From positions 513,501 through 577,500 of the forward strand of contig JBBPUQ010000010.1 of the NCBI GenBank assembly GCA_038501195.1: DNA of 64,000 nucleotides, read 5' to 3'. Source of the DNA: Nemania diffusa. Taxonomy: Eukaryota; Ascomycota; Sordariomycetes; Xylariales; Xylariaceae. How positions within the stretch are numbered: position 1 is the first letter of the stretch; each line of letters opens with the position of its first letter. A model generated the notes under the pieces. The model ran no database searches, was not told where the DNA came from, and worked only from the letters and a program-made list of their open reading frames with translations. This document shows positions 11,086-22,186 of this stretch, piece by piece. The translations under genes and the position numbers were made by a program.

Positions 11086-12839
11086 ATGGGGCGCCATGAA
11101 CCTCTGACGTCCCTAGCATTGGTTAGTACATCTCTACCCTGTCAAGTCTCGTGTAAACACGATCACGCTGATAAGCCAATAGGGGCGATCACCCTATGAT
11201 GATGTTGTCGAGGGCGAGGGCGAGGACGACCCTCAAGAGCCTGCTAGGGAGTATGACGAACACGGCCGGGTCGTCAATGAAGAAAGCAAGAACATGAACA
11301 GGGACATGATCCGTGCCCATAATGAAGTCATGCTTGTTATTGGGGTCGCTGAGCAGGACCCTGGCACCTTAAATAGCTCCGTGCCCGATACCACGAGGCT
11401 GCACGATGAGTATGAGAACAGCACCGGCAAGAATTTCCTTCGCCTTGGCCGAGTCCTCGTTATTGCCGGTATATGGGGTGTTCACGGTGTACGGCAACGC
11501 ATCCTGGTAAGCTCGCTCTTCTACACAATCCATACGCCAGCCATACTCACGTCCCGCTAGGTGTACAAGGAGACCGCGAGGTTCCCGTTTCTAGATCTGA
11601 TGCAAAGAGAACTTACCGTACATACAACATCACAGTTGCTATTTACTGGAATGCCCTCGTTCTTTAGTGCGTGGTCCTTGCAGTGGTATTCGAGGACATC
11701 AGAGATGATTCGGGATAATGTTTGGTAAGTCCATGAGCCATGCTCCTACGGCTTCTAGTCGCTAACTTACTGCAAGGGCCCGGGCAATTATAAGTCACTT
11801 TAGGTTTCATCTTCAAATATATGTTGCTATGCAGCGTCTAGATTTGATCCCCGGCTCTCGGTGGTTTCCGAGCCTCGACTTCTTCATTCCCTTCTCTCGT
11901 TCTTCGCCCTTTATCGCACCACCGCCGCTAGGCTCGGCAGGTGCTCACAGCTTGTCTGAATGGGCTGGGAAGGTTGCTATGAATCTCGCTCCATATGCGG
12001 GCTATTACCTCATCGGGTGTACCTGGGATGTCTTCAGCTATTTCATACGACGAAAAGTTCACAAAAATCTTCCACACCCCTGGCCGAGCTCCATGACGAA
12101 TCTCCGAGCTTTAGTTCCCACTAGTGCTCCACGAAGGCGATCTCTTCCAGAGTCTCCTACCCTAGGAGATGTCGACCGAGAGATCAGACACACGCAGAGT
12201 CCAGAAGTAGATGCCGATTCTTCGGCAGCCAACGGCGAAGGCATTAGTGAGTCGCTTCCCGTTGGAGCCATCCGTAGACAGGGCACATTCTCAAGTCGCG
12301 GAGGTGATGGTTACGCTACCGATGAAGAAGATCCGGAAATGGTCAATCCTACCTTGATCAGTTTCGATGTTGACACGAGTGAATCGACTGAACCGCCGGC
12401 AGGCATCTGGTCTGCTGAACTCCGCCCTAGCAACAGCAGCGACTCCAGGACACACCAGAAAGAGAGCCCGAGATATGTGGTGAACACATTGACAAGTCTC
12501 CCTTCACTCCTTGCTGGAGATATTCTTACCAGTTCCCTCACACACCTTTTCTTAACACCTTTTGATATCCTTGCTTTTCGGGCCATGGCACGGAGGTTTT
12601 CTCTCAAGTTTGGTCTCCCTGTCAGTCCTATGTATGAAGTCAGCCTAGCAGACGGCCTGGCGACTCGGATGGCTATTAATCTACTCCAGGCTGAGATACT
12701 GAAGTTTGTAATCTCTTTCGGGGCATGGGCCATGATCACAGGCGTGGCACAACGATTTCATTTCACCGAAGAAGAGTGGAAGGAACACCAATTAGGGGTT
12801 GAACAGCTCATAGATGAGGAGGAAGACGCAGCGGATTGA
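11086..12839 (+). CDS. Conserved fungal protein of unknown function, probably membrane-associated
   Basis: Four exons give 519 aa: 11086-11121, 11183-11506, 11561-11724, 11804-12839. All phases match (0, 0, 2), and donors are GTTAGT, GTAAGC and GTAAGT. The N-terminus (MGRHEPLTSLAL) is followed by an acidic stretch (VVEGEGEDD) and the conserved-looking block RDMIRAHNEVMLVIGVAE. Later come GIWGVHGVRQRILVYKETARFPF, several hydrophobic segments (for example YAGYYLIGCTWDVFSYFI) and a disordered Ser-rich insert. Near the C-terminus is a second hydrophobic half with SLLAGDILTSSLTHLFLTPFDILAFRAMARRF. The PFDILAFRA stretch and repeated amphipathic segments distantly recall mitochondrial-carrier-like proteins such as Ugo1, but I cannot establish this. 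No catalytic motif is visible. Confidence 0.75.
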
Positions 12840-15217
12840 GCTGAAATAATGGACATGTCTCGGTTATCATAGCAGAGCCCCGCTCGGTGGAGGCAACATG
12901 TTTATGAGATTATCTCAATGTCACTTGTACAAATTTGAGGGACTCCTTGCAAAGCACGACGGCTATCCTCTTACTTGAAAACGGTAGACATGAAGGCACA
13001 AAATACTTTCTTTTTCTTTCCCGCCTTTCAGGTAAAATATGTTTATCCTAATAAAAATTATAGCTAATCGTCGCACTACCCAATATTACACTTATAATCG
13101 TAGTGACGTAAACAATATCAATACCCTTTTAGGTTTGATGTACTTGTATTAATACCGTTGCCCGAACCCCTAAGATATAGCTCCAGGTATGGACATCTAG
13201 CTCTATACTCCTTATTGCGCGTTATCTAAAATCCAGCCCTAATTGTCTAAAAGTAAATGAACATTGCCAACCTAGGTGCTCAGGTTGGAAGGGATCTGTA
13301 TGTGAGCTGCCGGGTTTTCATTGCTTCTTGATGTAAGTTGACCTACCTAGCCCAACGAGGCCCAAGTTAAATACGCGACCATTCGTAGAATAAATGGTTG
13401 ACATGTAACGGACGAATTATCAAACTGCTAGTAGTATTTAAGCTTTATCGAGTATGATCACTTTCTTCTACGGGGTAGCTACCTAGGTACCTAGTTATTC
13501 GATAAGCGTCGTATGTGACATTCAAAGAAAAGTTCGTAGATACTATACATGCTTATAACGCCAATCACTATGTAGCATTGTCTACATAGGGTGACCCATT
13601 TAGCTGCATTACTACATACGTTCTGTGTCTCATCTCATATAGTGAGGGATCCTTAGTGAACCATCAAAGTGTCGATTGAACCCCCCTTACGGAGTACGGC
13701 CCGGTAAGGCACAGGTAGCTCTTATAAGCCACCCCTACGACACTCTGGTATCTGGGGCCATAATGATACCCTTCTTTATCTCTACATGATCTTCTGGAAT
13801 TTCCTGCCAGCGCACAGTGGGTGATACTCATTCGCATGCGTCTATGTTGGCGAGGCTGTTTGTGGCAATCAGCCGCAGGAGATTTGCCGACTACGAAGAT
13901 GGAGATGCTACCCTACCGCCCGTATCCGTCTGCATGGATGCCCATACTTATTCAAAGAGTCGATCGTGCAGACTAAAATGGGAAAGATGGTGTCGAACAG
14001 CCGAACAGACTAGGCTTCTTCACCTCTAGCCTTCTCCGCTCGGTACAGCCATTTTCTATTTCCATTATACTAGAAAAGTAGGTATAAATCTCTATTGTCT
14101 TTCCCTCTAGTTGTTCCTGAGGTCTTGTCCATTATTTCTTGTGGCATTTCAATAGTGCCCAAGTATATGGCACCGGGAGGTTTTCAACATGGCGAAGAAA
14201 ACCAACGGAACCTACCGTTGTGGAGAGGTAGGTAGAAGATAGAAGATCAATAAAAAAAAGACCGAACATAGTGTAGGCGCCGCTAATCACGGACCTTGTC
14301 GACCTGGAGCCCTGTGGTTGGTTTCAAGAGGGACTACCCCCAGCGCAGGAGGCGGCCCACCCAGCAGAGCATTTACCTAGGTAAGTTAGGTACTTACACT
14401 ACAGAATATGCAGGTGCTGCGCCGTAACGATGGGGGACATGCGTGTGCATGATCCTAACCAACCAACCACCTGTGCGTGTACATTGCCTATGTACAGAAA
14501 CAGAATCGAAGTTGCCAACCGCCCACTCTAGTCTGCCCTAAGTACAATATGCATACGTACATACCTACTTATAGCCTGCCTATAAGCACCATATACGGAC
14601 TCTAGGTATACGGAAGGCCCCTTCACCGTGACCTCGAATAAGCACTAGGCCAGGGCTAGGTATAAGCCATTGAAGCCAATATATTCACATATGACACTTC
14701 CCTTCTCTCTCCAATCTTACCGAAGTATCCTCATGCAAAATGGAACAATCAGAACAATCAGAACAGTTGAGTACATGATTAGAAATAATACATAGTACGA
14801 CGTATGTTGCTAAACGGCCGCCATCTGCACGCTTAAAGGATGTTATACATACATGGTTTACATACTTGTGGTCGATCTAGGCAGGGGAGATGTGGAACGG
14901 GAGCAGGGGTTCGAGAAAGTCACGGTGCCGAAGGATCATTCGAAGAAAGAGATACCGTATAAGCTATACCTCCTGCGTATGCGTGCCTACATATCGTCGG
15001 TTTGATTGGAATCCTAATTAGCCCCTGAGCCCCCGGCTACAGTTCCAATTATGGAATCTTGGAACGCGATCCTGGCAAGGACTACTTTGACAGTGAGATG
15101 CTGGGTATCTAGATTTTATCCCGCTTCTCATGTTTATCCTCCTCCCTGCTTTCTTGTCCTATCTAGCCTAGCATGTTCAACGTCGACCGTAATGACTGAT
15201 GACGGTACGGCGGCAGA
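12840..15217. other. Long intergenic region without a supported gene
   Basis: 2.4 kb, AT-rich. TACCTAGGTA palindromes occur at 13480-13489 and 14374-14383. A short tandem repeat (GAACAATCA-like, about 2.5 units) lies at 14743-14767. A pyrimidine-rich tract at about 15110-15170 is likely core promoter for the lectin-like gene. A 70-aa frame at 13817-14029 has no recognisable content. Confidence 0.5.
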
Positions 15218-16890
15218 ATGAGCGCTCCATCCGATAAAGATCAATATAGCACGCTTGAGGTGGCTACGGATGCCGATATCATCAGGCAAGGCAAATATCC
15301 AGAGGTAGTGCCACCTTCGGTGCCTGAGACCTACGGTTATTACGCTCCCGTGAAGGCCGAGCAGGCGGCGCAGAACCTCCAGAACCCCCAGAACGCGCAG
15401 GGCGCACCATTATTATTGCTTTCAACAGGAGCACAACCCCATGTACCCTCAACAGCGCACTCGTATGCGACATACCCCGAAGTAGTCGATACCAACGCGA
15501 ACTCACAGGCGGCCGCCGGCGAGGATGGTTCGAAGTCAGCGACGATATGCGGCGTGCGGCGGAAATATTTCTGGTTCGGCCTCGCCGCCGCTATATTGAT
15601 TGTTATCGGCGTTGTCGTCGGTGCCGTGGTGGGCTCGATGAAGCATGATTCGACGAGTGGTACCTCCGCACCATCGGCAGACGAAGGGGGACAGAGTTCG
15701 AGTGGCAATAGCACAAGCGGTACCAATAGTACCGGATCGGCGAAGCTAACGCTGTACGAAGATACACAGCTCGCTTCTGCTAACTTCACCGACGCCTACG
15801 GAAACGCCAATTTTCTCTTAGTATATCAGCTAAGCGACGCCTCTATATGCATGTCCGCGTTCAATTCATCAACCAATGAATGGGTTGCGTCGACTGTTGT
15901 CAACGGGACAAATGGTATTAAGCTGGGGTCTTCTCTAGCAATCAATACTGTCTGGGAAGGGACCAACGTAAGCCCTCTTTTTGTCATTTTTTCTTCTCTT
16001 TCATTATGTACACTTTCGAAAAGTAGGGGCAATATACTAATATAGTTTTATACGTAAAGAGTCCCGACCTAAGCCTTTACTACCAGAGTAATGAGACAAC
16101 AACAACCCTCAAGTCCGTGACCTACAGCAGCAGCGATAATTTATCTACAACGTCAGTGACGCCGTCTGGTAACTGGGCGAGCGTAAGCGCTGCCACCGGT
16201 TTCAACTCGCTCCCGGGGTCCTCACTTGTTTCCTACGGCAAGCAATGCGACTTCTGCAACCAGTTCGCATACTTCTTCTGGCAAGGACAGCAAGGGATGT
16301 TCATGGCCCAGATCTCGGCGGATACGATTCAGGATGCCGATCTTATAGATGTTACGATCGAGCCATCGACCAACACATCGATAGCGCTCACGTACTCGGG
16401 GACGCTCACCGGGGACTCTGAGGCTATTTTGCGTCGCAGCATTAATCTCTTCTACCGGTCGACGACGAGTGGAATGATACAGTTGCGGATAGGCAACGGG
16501 CTGAATGTTCCCAGCTACGTGGGTCGGGACATCGGCCCGCGAACTAATTTCGTGGCCTTCTCGACGGGCTTCAACGAAAGTGACTCGGACAACCCGACGC
16601 CGCTCGGTTTCCAAGTACTCAGTATCGATCCAGATGTCGACGACGGCGTCCAATTGACGTATCTCAAAGACAGCACGTGGACAGTGTCCTCAGACGAGGT
16701 CGAGGATCTGGCGAGTTGTCAAGCCAAGTCGACGATGGCCGTAAACACGGGTCGGAGACTATACTGCCTAGTCGACTCTGGCGATGGCGCTGGCGTTGAA
16801 ATCGTAGAGTGGGCTTGGCAGGGCGATCCGTCGGATACAGATACTTATTTGGACTGGGAAAAAGTTGGTGTCGTTAACGTAGGAGTATAA
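15218..16890 (+). CDS. Type II membrane-anchored lectin-like (fucose-lectin-type propeller) protein
   Basis: 526 aa from exon 1 15218-15967 and exon 2 16060-16890; intron 15968-16059 (GTAAGC...TAAAG) is phase 0 and joins VWEGTN to SPDLSLYYQS. The cytosolic N-terminus (~115 aa) contains two YPEVV motifs (residues 27-31 and 86-90). One transmembrane helix follows at about 118-140 (FGLAAAILIVIGVVVGAVVG), then a Ser/Thr/Gly linker with many NST/NTSG sequons. The C-terminal ~350 residues are beta-rich with repeated short blocks (LSLYYQSN, AYFFWQGQQG, INLFYRSTTSG), like fungal fucose-specific lectin propellers. The family is known as sugar-binding; the ligand here is inferred. No catalytic residues are seen. 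Other propeller-type ectodomains cannot be excluded. Confidence 0.78.
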
Positions 16891-17606
16891 TACCTTGAAT
16901 TTTCTTCTATGTAATTATATAATTGTTAGAGTATATACCCAAAGAACACGGTTAAATTTTCAGCGTTTTTGGGTGTTAATCATCCGCATAGGTAGTACGC
17001 TCTAGAGTACATATGCGACTTTTATTCGCCCTTGTATCTGACGCGAGATGTTCTTCTGATGTGCAGGGCACTGCTGATGCCTCACTTAGTATCGGTATAA
17101 TGTCTCCCCGAACTGAGAATTGCCAGGCATGGTAAGTATGACTAGGATCAGGCCAACCACGTTCGTCCGAACTCGACGGAAGCCGTTCGGCGGAGTTAGA
17201 TGCTCCCGGGAGGCCAAAGCCCGAGTTCACTCCACCATTGTTTGGACGATTATAAGTATGGCCTTCCGCCGCGGGCCAGCTGTATGCGAGCGCAGCATGA
17301 GTTCTAGGATGCTGTGTTTAGGCAACCCTCATATCACTTACTGTGTAGTTATCTCGATTTATTTGTAATGCGGCTTGACTATACGCCAACGCGGCTTAAT
17401 TTACGAGACCGTGATTGAGGATTAGCAATGGAGGATAACGCAAGAGATTTATCATGAAAGTAACTTAGGTCAAACTAGCTATCATTAAGTCGTCTCGTCG
17501 GTAGATATAAAATGTAAGAAATCGTTGTCGAAAGTAGAAAAAAATTGACAGAATCAACTCACGCCTTGTTCTATTCGTTATTATAGCAGCTCTAATCAAT
17601 AGCAAA
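16891..17606. other. Intergenic, lectin-like gene 3' flank and OYE promoter
   Basis: 716 bp. Small frames on both strands have no recognisable content. AT-rich sequence immediately before 17607 is the probable OYE 5' leader. Confidence 0.5.
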
Positions 17607-19153
17607 ATGTCGCAACGCATTGTTCCACGTTGGCCCTCGGCAAGCACCGACGTCAGGCCTCTCGCCGAGCCTCTCGTCTTCCCTTTCTCCAAACGCACAG
17701 CGCCAAATCGGCTCCTTAAGGCCGCAACATCTGAATATCTGTCAAGTTACGATGAAGCAAACCCCGAGGCCCGCGGGATCCCTCCGTCTCGTATGGCGGA
17801 TTTTTACGCCCGCTTTGCCCAGGGCGGCTGGGGGCAGATACTCACGGGGAACATCCAGATCTCCTACACAGACCTCGAAGCGCCCGGCAACGCAATCATC
17901 CCCCCAGGTGCCGAGTTCTCCGGTCCGCGCTTCGAAGCCTTCGCCGCAGTCGCCGCAGCAGGGAAAAGCCACGGGGGCTTAATTGTAGGACAGGTCTCGC
18001 ATCCCGGCAGGCAGGCGTTCGCGGCCCTGCAGCCTCATCCCATCAGCGCCAGCCCGGTCCAGCTCGTCACCAGTTTTAGGGGCTCTTTCGGCCTCCCCCG
18101 AGCGGCCACCCGACAGGATCTCGACGATGTCATCGAGGGATTTGCGCATGCCGCAGAATACCTCGAGCGCGCAGGGTTCGACGGCATAGAGCTGCACGCC
18201 GCCCACGGCTATCTCCTCGCGCAGTTCCTGAGCCCGTCTACGAACCAAAGGACGGATATGTACGGTGGCAGCCTCGAGAACCGGATGAGGCTTATCCTAG
18301 AAATCAGAGCAGCCATCAAGAAGCGCGTCAGCGAGAGCTTCATCTTGGGTATTAAAGTCAACTCGGTAGAGTTCCAAGATAAGGGCTTTACCCCTGAAGA
18401 GGCTGTCGTGCTGTGTCAAGCTCTCGATAAAGCCCAGTTCGACTACATTGAGACTTCTGGTGGCACGTATGAAAACATAGCATTCGAGCATAAGAAGGAG
18501 AGTACGGCGAAGCGCGAGAATTACTTTGTCGAATTTGCGGAGCGGATTGCGGCGGCCGTAGAGAACACAAAAGTGTATACCACTGGTGGCCTCCGGACTG
18601 TAGGCGGAAGTAAGTAGTTCTATCAGATCTTACTTGTTCTAGGGGTTCATTCAAACCAGCCCTAGCCATAAGTTAGAGGCTTTCTATACGTTCAGAATAC
18701 TCGCCGATATTCTCAAGGTGGCAGTCACTAACTCCAGATATTGCAGTGCTTTCGACCCTCGAGGGCGTCGATGGCCTAGGTTTTGGCCGTGTTGCTATAC
18801 AGGAACCCTCGTTCGCAGCCGATATCTTATCAGGCAAAGTCACAGGCGCCATGAAATCATCGATTCCCGAAGAGGATTTCATGAGCCAAGGATTATTGAT
18901 TAACTAGTAGGTGACACTAACTACTCCTCCTGTCGGTTTAGACATTGCCATATCTGGGCTTCCAGAGTGCTAGAAACCCCCTTACACATAGAAAAAATGA
19001 TCTGGAAGAGAAAATACTAAATATTTATATTACAGTGTGCTGCAGCAGTTAGCGCGGGGCGAGGAGCCAGCTGACTTGACGGATCCAAAGGTCGCTAAGG
19101 AAATTATTGCGAGCGCGATGAAAGAACACGGAGGGCACATGGAGGGCAAGTAG
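17607..19153 (+). CDS. NADH:flavin oxidoreductase, old yellow enzyme family
   Basis: FMN-dependent (beta/alpha)8-barrel ene-reductase, 426 aa. Exons are 17607-18609, 18747-18906 and 19036-19153; phases 1 and 2 are matched. The first junction restores TVGGM-LSTLEGVDGLGFGR and the second LLINY-VLQQLARGEEP, so an apparent stop after LLIN is intronic (donor GTAGGT). Diagnostic pieces are SHPGRQ near the FMN site, the FDGIELHAAHGYLLAQFLSPSTNQRTD block with the substrate-binding His-x-x-His, YGGSLENRMR, ETSGGTYE, and the barrel end TTGGLRTVGG...GRVAIQEPSFAADI. It resembles the bacterial-like/fungal NADH:flavin oxidoreductase clade, larger than yeast Oye. The natural substrate cannot be read. No partner biosynthetic genes flank it. 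Confidence 0.92.
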
Positions 19154-20262
19154 GATGAGCGAGCATCTGAATACAGGTAGACTAGGATAGACGTATGATA
19201 AACTATGTTTTTGAAGATATTGGGTCGACTGAAATGCTCCGGTTCACTTCGTGGTTTGATGAAATATGATGACGAACGAAAGCGTCGATGGTTACATGAC
19301 CGTATCTGAATCGGTAATAGAAGCCCTTCTACGAGGAACCGGTCTAGATAGCGTGAGAGACAGGCTAGGTCACGAGTCCTCCGGAGCTCCGTTGGACATC
19401 AGATATCTACACGCTCTGGTACTTAGTGAATGAGATGGATGGGCGCTATCATGTTGGATCAGTTTACACCTGCCTACTTGGAAATGGTAACACAACAGAA
19501 CCGGATAACGGTAAGGTGATCACTTACTATCGTAATATGGAGAATAGGTGAGAATGTTAGAATGACCTACGACCGGCCGGAAACTGTCCTTACTGCACTT
19601 ACTTACACCATCATAAGGCGATAAAGCGGTGGGCGCAATCGGAAAACGGACGAGAACCGTAAACAAAAGTGACGGTGCTGAGTAGTAGTCAGTCTACCGG
19701 ACACTGAGTGACGCTGGGGAGACCGGACAAGAGTAAACAGACATGTGCTCTGCGTAAAGTGCTAGGTATACTTATTCGTTTGTGATAGGTATGTGGCTTG
19801 AGAGCCTGGGTCTCGGACATCTACGGATAAGGTACCTAGGTAGGTTATCTGTGCCCGCGGAACTTCCCGCTTGGCTCCACAGCGTCGCCTCCCATTCAGC
19901 CGTAGGTACGGTACCTCTTACAGCCAACCTTGGTATTGATAACGCCAGCTGATTCTTTGTACTCCGTCTACGTAAGTATACTTATACACAGAAACAAGTA
20001 GACCATGCTGACCGTTTATAGCTCACAAATACAGGAAAAGGGAGGAAAGAGAAAATCGACAAGTCTGGAGTATCGAGATACCGCCAGTTAAACCAACTCA
20101 GCTCCAATCTGACCCTATCTACTTATCAGCCAAATAGCTACAGTAAGCTGAGGAGGAGCAGATAGCGAATCGGCAGCACGATAAAATATCCATTGTGAGG
20201 GTGGCCGGTGAGGTAACTAGCGACAGTCGCGCTCTTCTAAGTAGCATAAGAGCAAGATCTCC
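19154..20262. other. Intergenic without a supported gene
   Basis: 1.1 kb. Contains a TACCTAGGTA palindrome at 19833-19842. No open frame of interest. Confidence 0.5.
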
Positions 20263-21394
20263 ATGACAGAGCTGCAAGAAGAAGACACCTTGTTCCGGAT
20301 CGGGGTTACAGGCGGAGAGAAGCCGCATCCTGACCGAGCCGGCGTCTCCACACTTCCCGATGTTGAATCCGCTGACCCGGGATCGCCATTACTATTCGCG
20401 ATCCAGAGCAGCCGATGGTCAGTCCCCGGTGCCTTGGGGGCCACGCCGAGTTCTTGCCAGCCGAGACAAATTCCAGACGCCAGCCTAGCTGCCGATGAGG
20501 ATGATAATAATGATGATGATGATGATGATGACGTCTCGCCGTCGCCACCCATAGAGTCACAGGCGCAGCCACAGTCACAGCCAAAGCGCCAACCGCCGAC
20601 CCTGTTAAACATCCCGCTCGAGATTCGCCTCGAGATATACGCCCATCTTCTCACCGCGCCATCCAATTCTCCCCCATCACATCCAAAATATCCATCCGCT
20701 ACATCCACCACCTCATCCACTGTTTCCTCCTCCTCCTCCTCCTCTTCTTCAACCCCATCACCACCACCACCCTCCCTCTCCACCCAAACAACCCCCTCCT
20801 CCCCCCTACACCCAAGCATCCTCCGCACCTGCCGCCAGCTACACTTAGAAAGCACCCCCATCCTCTACAACACCAACACCTTCCTAGCGCACACCTCCCT
20901 CCTGACCACCTTCCCCTCCTTCTTCAGCCCCGGCCACCCCCGCAGGCGCTACCCACCGGTGCGCAGCGCCCCCCTGGCCGCCCTCGTGCGCCGCTACCGC
21001 GTGCGCGTGCGCCTCGACGCGGAGCCCCAGTTCGCGCGCGAGGACGCGACGGCGCAGTTTACGGGCAAGCGCGAGCTCGTCATCGAGGCCTGGCAGGCCG
21101 AGTGGCGCGGCGCCGGCCCCGACGCCCTGCGCCTGTTCGAGGGCGTCCGGGCTGTCGGCGCCGCCCGCGTCACTGGCAGCACCAGCGGCTTCGAGGACTA
21201 CGCGCGCGTGAGTTTACCGCTGGCGTCATTTTCTTCTTGTAGAACTACGCAAAAGAGTAATTTACTGACTCCAGCGGTTACAGTGGCTCGAGCGCGCCAT
21301 GATGGCCGGTGTCGGGGACTACGTGAAGCCCTTTGCGTGGGAGGATGGGGATGCGCCGACGGGTCGAACCGGGAGTTGGATTGCTTCTTTTTAA
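20263..21394 (+). CDS. F-box-like fungal protein with low-complexity segments
   Basis: 351 aa from exon 1 20263-21207 and exon 2 21284-21394; the intron 21208-21283 is phase 0 and joins FEDYAR to WLERAMMAGVGDYVKPF. The N-terminal ~110 residues are disordered with an Asp run encoded by (GAT)n. An F-box-like helix pair follows (LLNIPLEIRLEIYAHLL, 113-130), then a Ser/Pro run, then ILRTCRQLHLESTPILYNTNTFLA. This IPxEIRxxIY...LRxCRQLHxEsxxxLY pattern is common in large fungal families of unknown function and may mark an SCF substrate receptor. The second half is markedly GC-rich. The intron is nearly the same as one at 49894-50033 (see findings). Exact function unknown. Confidence 0.72.
20494..20533 (+). 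repeat. (GAT)n trinucleotide repeat coding an Asp run
   Basis: Imperfect GAT/AAT microsatellite inside the F-box-like gene encoding about a dozen Asp/Asn residues; length is likely variable between strains. Confidence 0.75.
21208..21283 (+). mobile_element. Introner-like intron, short copy (76 nt)
   Basis: Spliceosomal intron (GTGAGT...ACAG) in the F-box-like gene. Its first ~23 nt and last ~42 nt match the intron at 49894-50033 in an unrelated gene, including GAACTACGCAAAAGAGTAAT (from 21242). The ends form an imperfect inverted repeat: ACCGCTGGCGTCA near the 5' end and TGACTCCAGCGGT near the 3' end pair at 12 of 13 positions. Confidence 0.72.
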
Positions 21395-22186
21395 AGCGAG
21401 CTCGTCGAAATGTAGAACATCATTCTAGGACTTTGACTCTCTTATTGTGTGTTCCAACATTCTGCCCCGAGATTAAACTACGCTCACTTGCTCATCTATC
21501 TAGTACCTACGAAGACTATCAAGTAGCTACTAACGGAATTGGCGGCATAAAGGGATGGAAGGGCTCAAGGGGTTGAATAAAGCTTACGCGTTGATAATAG
21601 CCCTGTATTGGAAGATGTATAAGGTGCCTTATAAAATATAGTCCGAGCATGTGCTACGCTATTATATGGATATCGGGCTTAATATCCCTTTGTGATAGAC
21701 GGACAGATAGCCAGACAGACCCGTAGGTTTAAATATTGGCGCAGTTCATATTGTGGATGGTGAGACACACGGAAGACCTTCTAGGTACTTTTTAAGAATC
21801 ATTCTTGTTTCTATACATCATCATCTAATCATAGGCGTTCGGAGCGGAGACGTTACCCTTGGCTGACTGACGGTCCTTAGTACATACAGCCTATCTCCAG
21901 TTTGCGCGGATCCTGAATGAATCCACAGCCAGAGCTTTTCCAAGGATAAACCAAGAACTCATATAGGGTTCATCGAACCCACTGTATTCGCGGATCTAGG
22001 GGTATGAGCAAACCAAATCGTGAAATCCTGACAGCGTCGTTTAATCTACAAAAGAGTCCCAACACACCAGTCTTTTTAATTCGCTTGCCAAATCTCAAAC
22101 GCCAGTTTTATGCAGGTCTTAATCTCTCTCTCTCTCTCAGGTCTATACAGACAGAGGAAAAAAGTAGCGGGATGGGTAGGCTTTCA
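21395..22186. other. Convergent intergenic, F-box-like gene / AGC1 3' ends
   Basis: 792 bp between converging genes; includes a (TC)8 dinucleotide run at 22123-22138 close to the AGC1 stop. Nothing else stands out. Confidence 0.5.

Noticed and set aside
17607..19153. Apparent premature stop after LLIN in the OYE gene, suggesting a pseudogene
   Set aside because: The TAG lies across a GTAGGT donor; splicing to 19036 restores a family-like C-terminus in frame.
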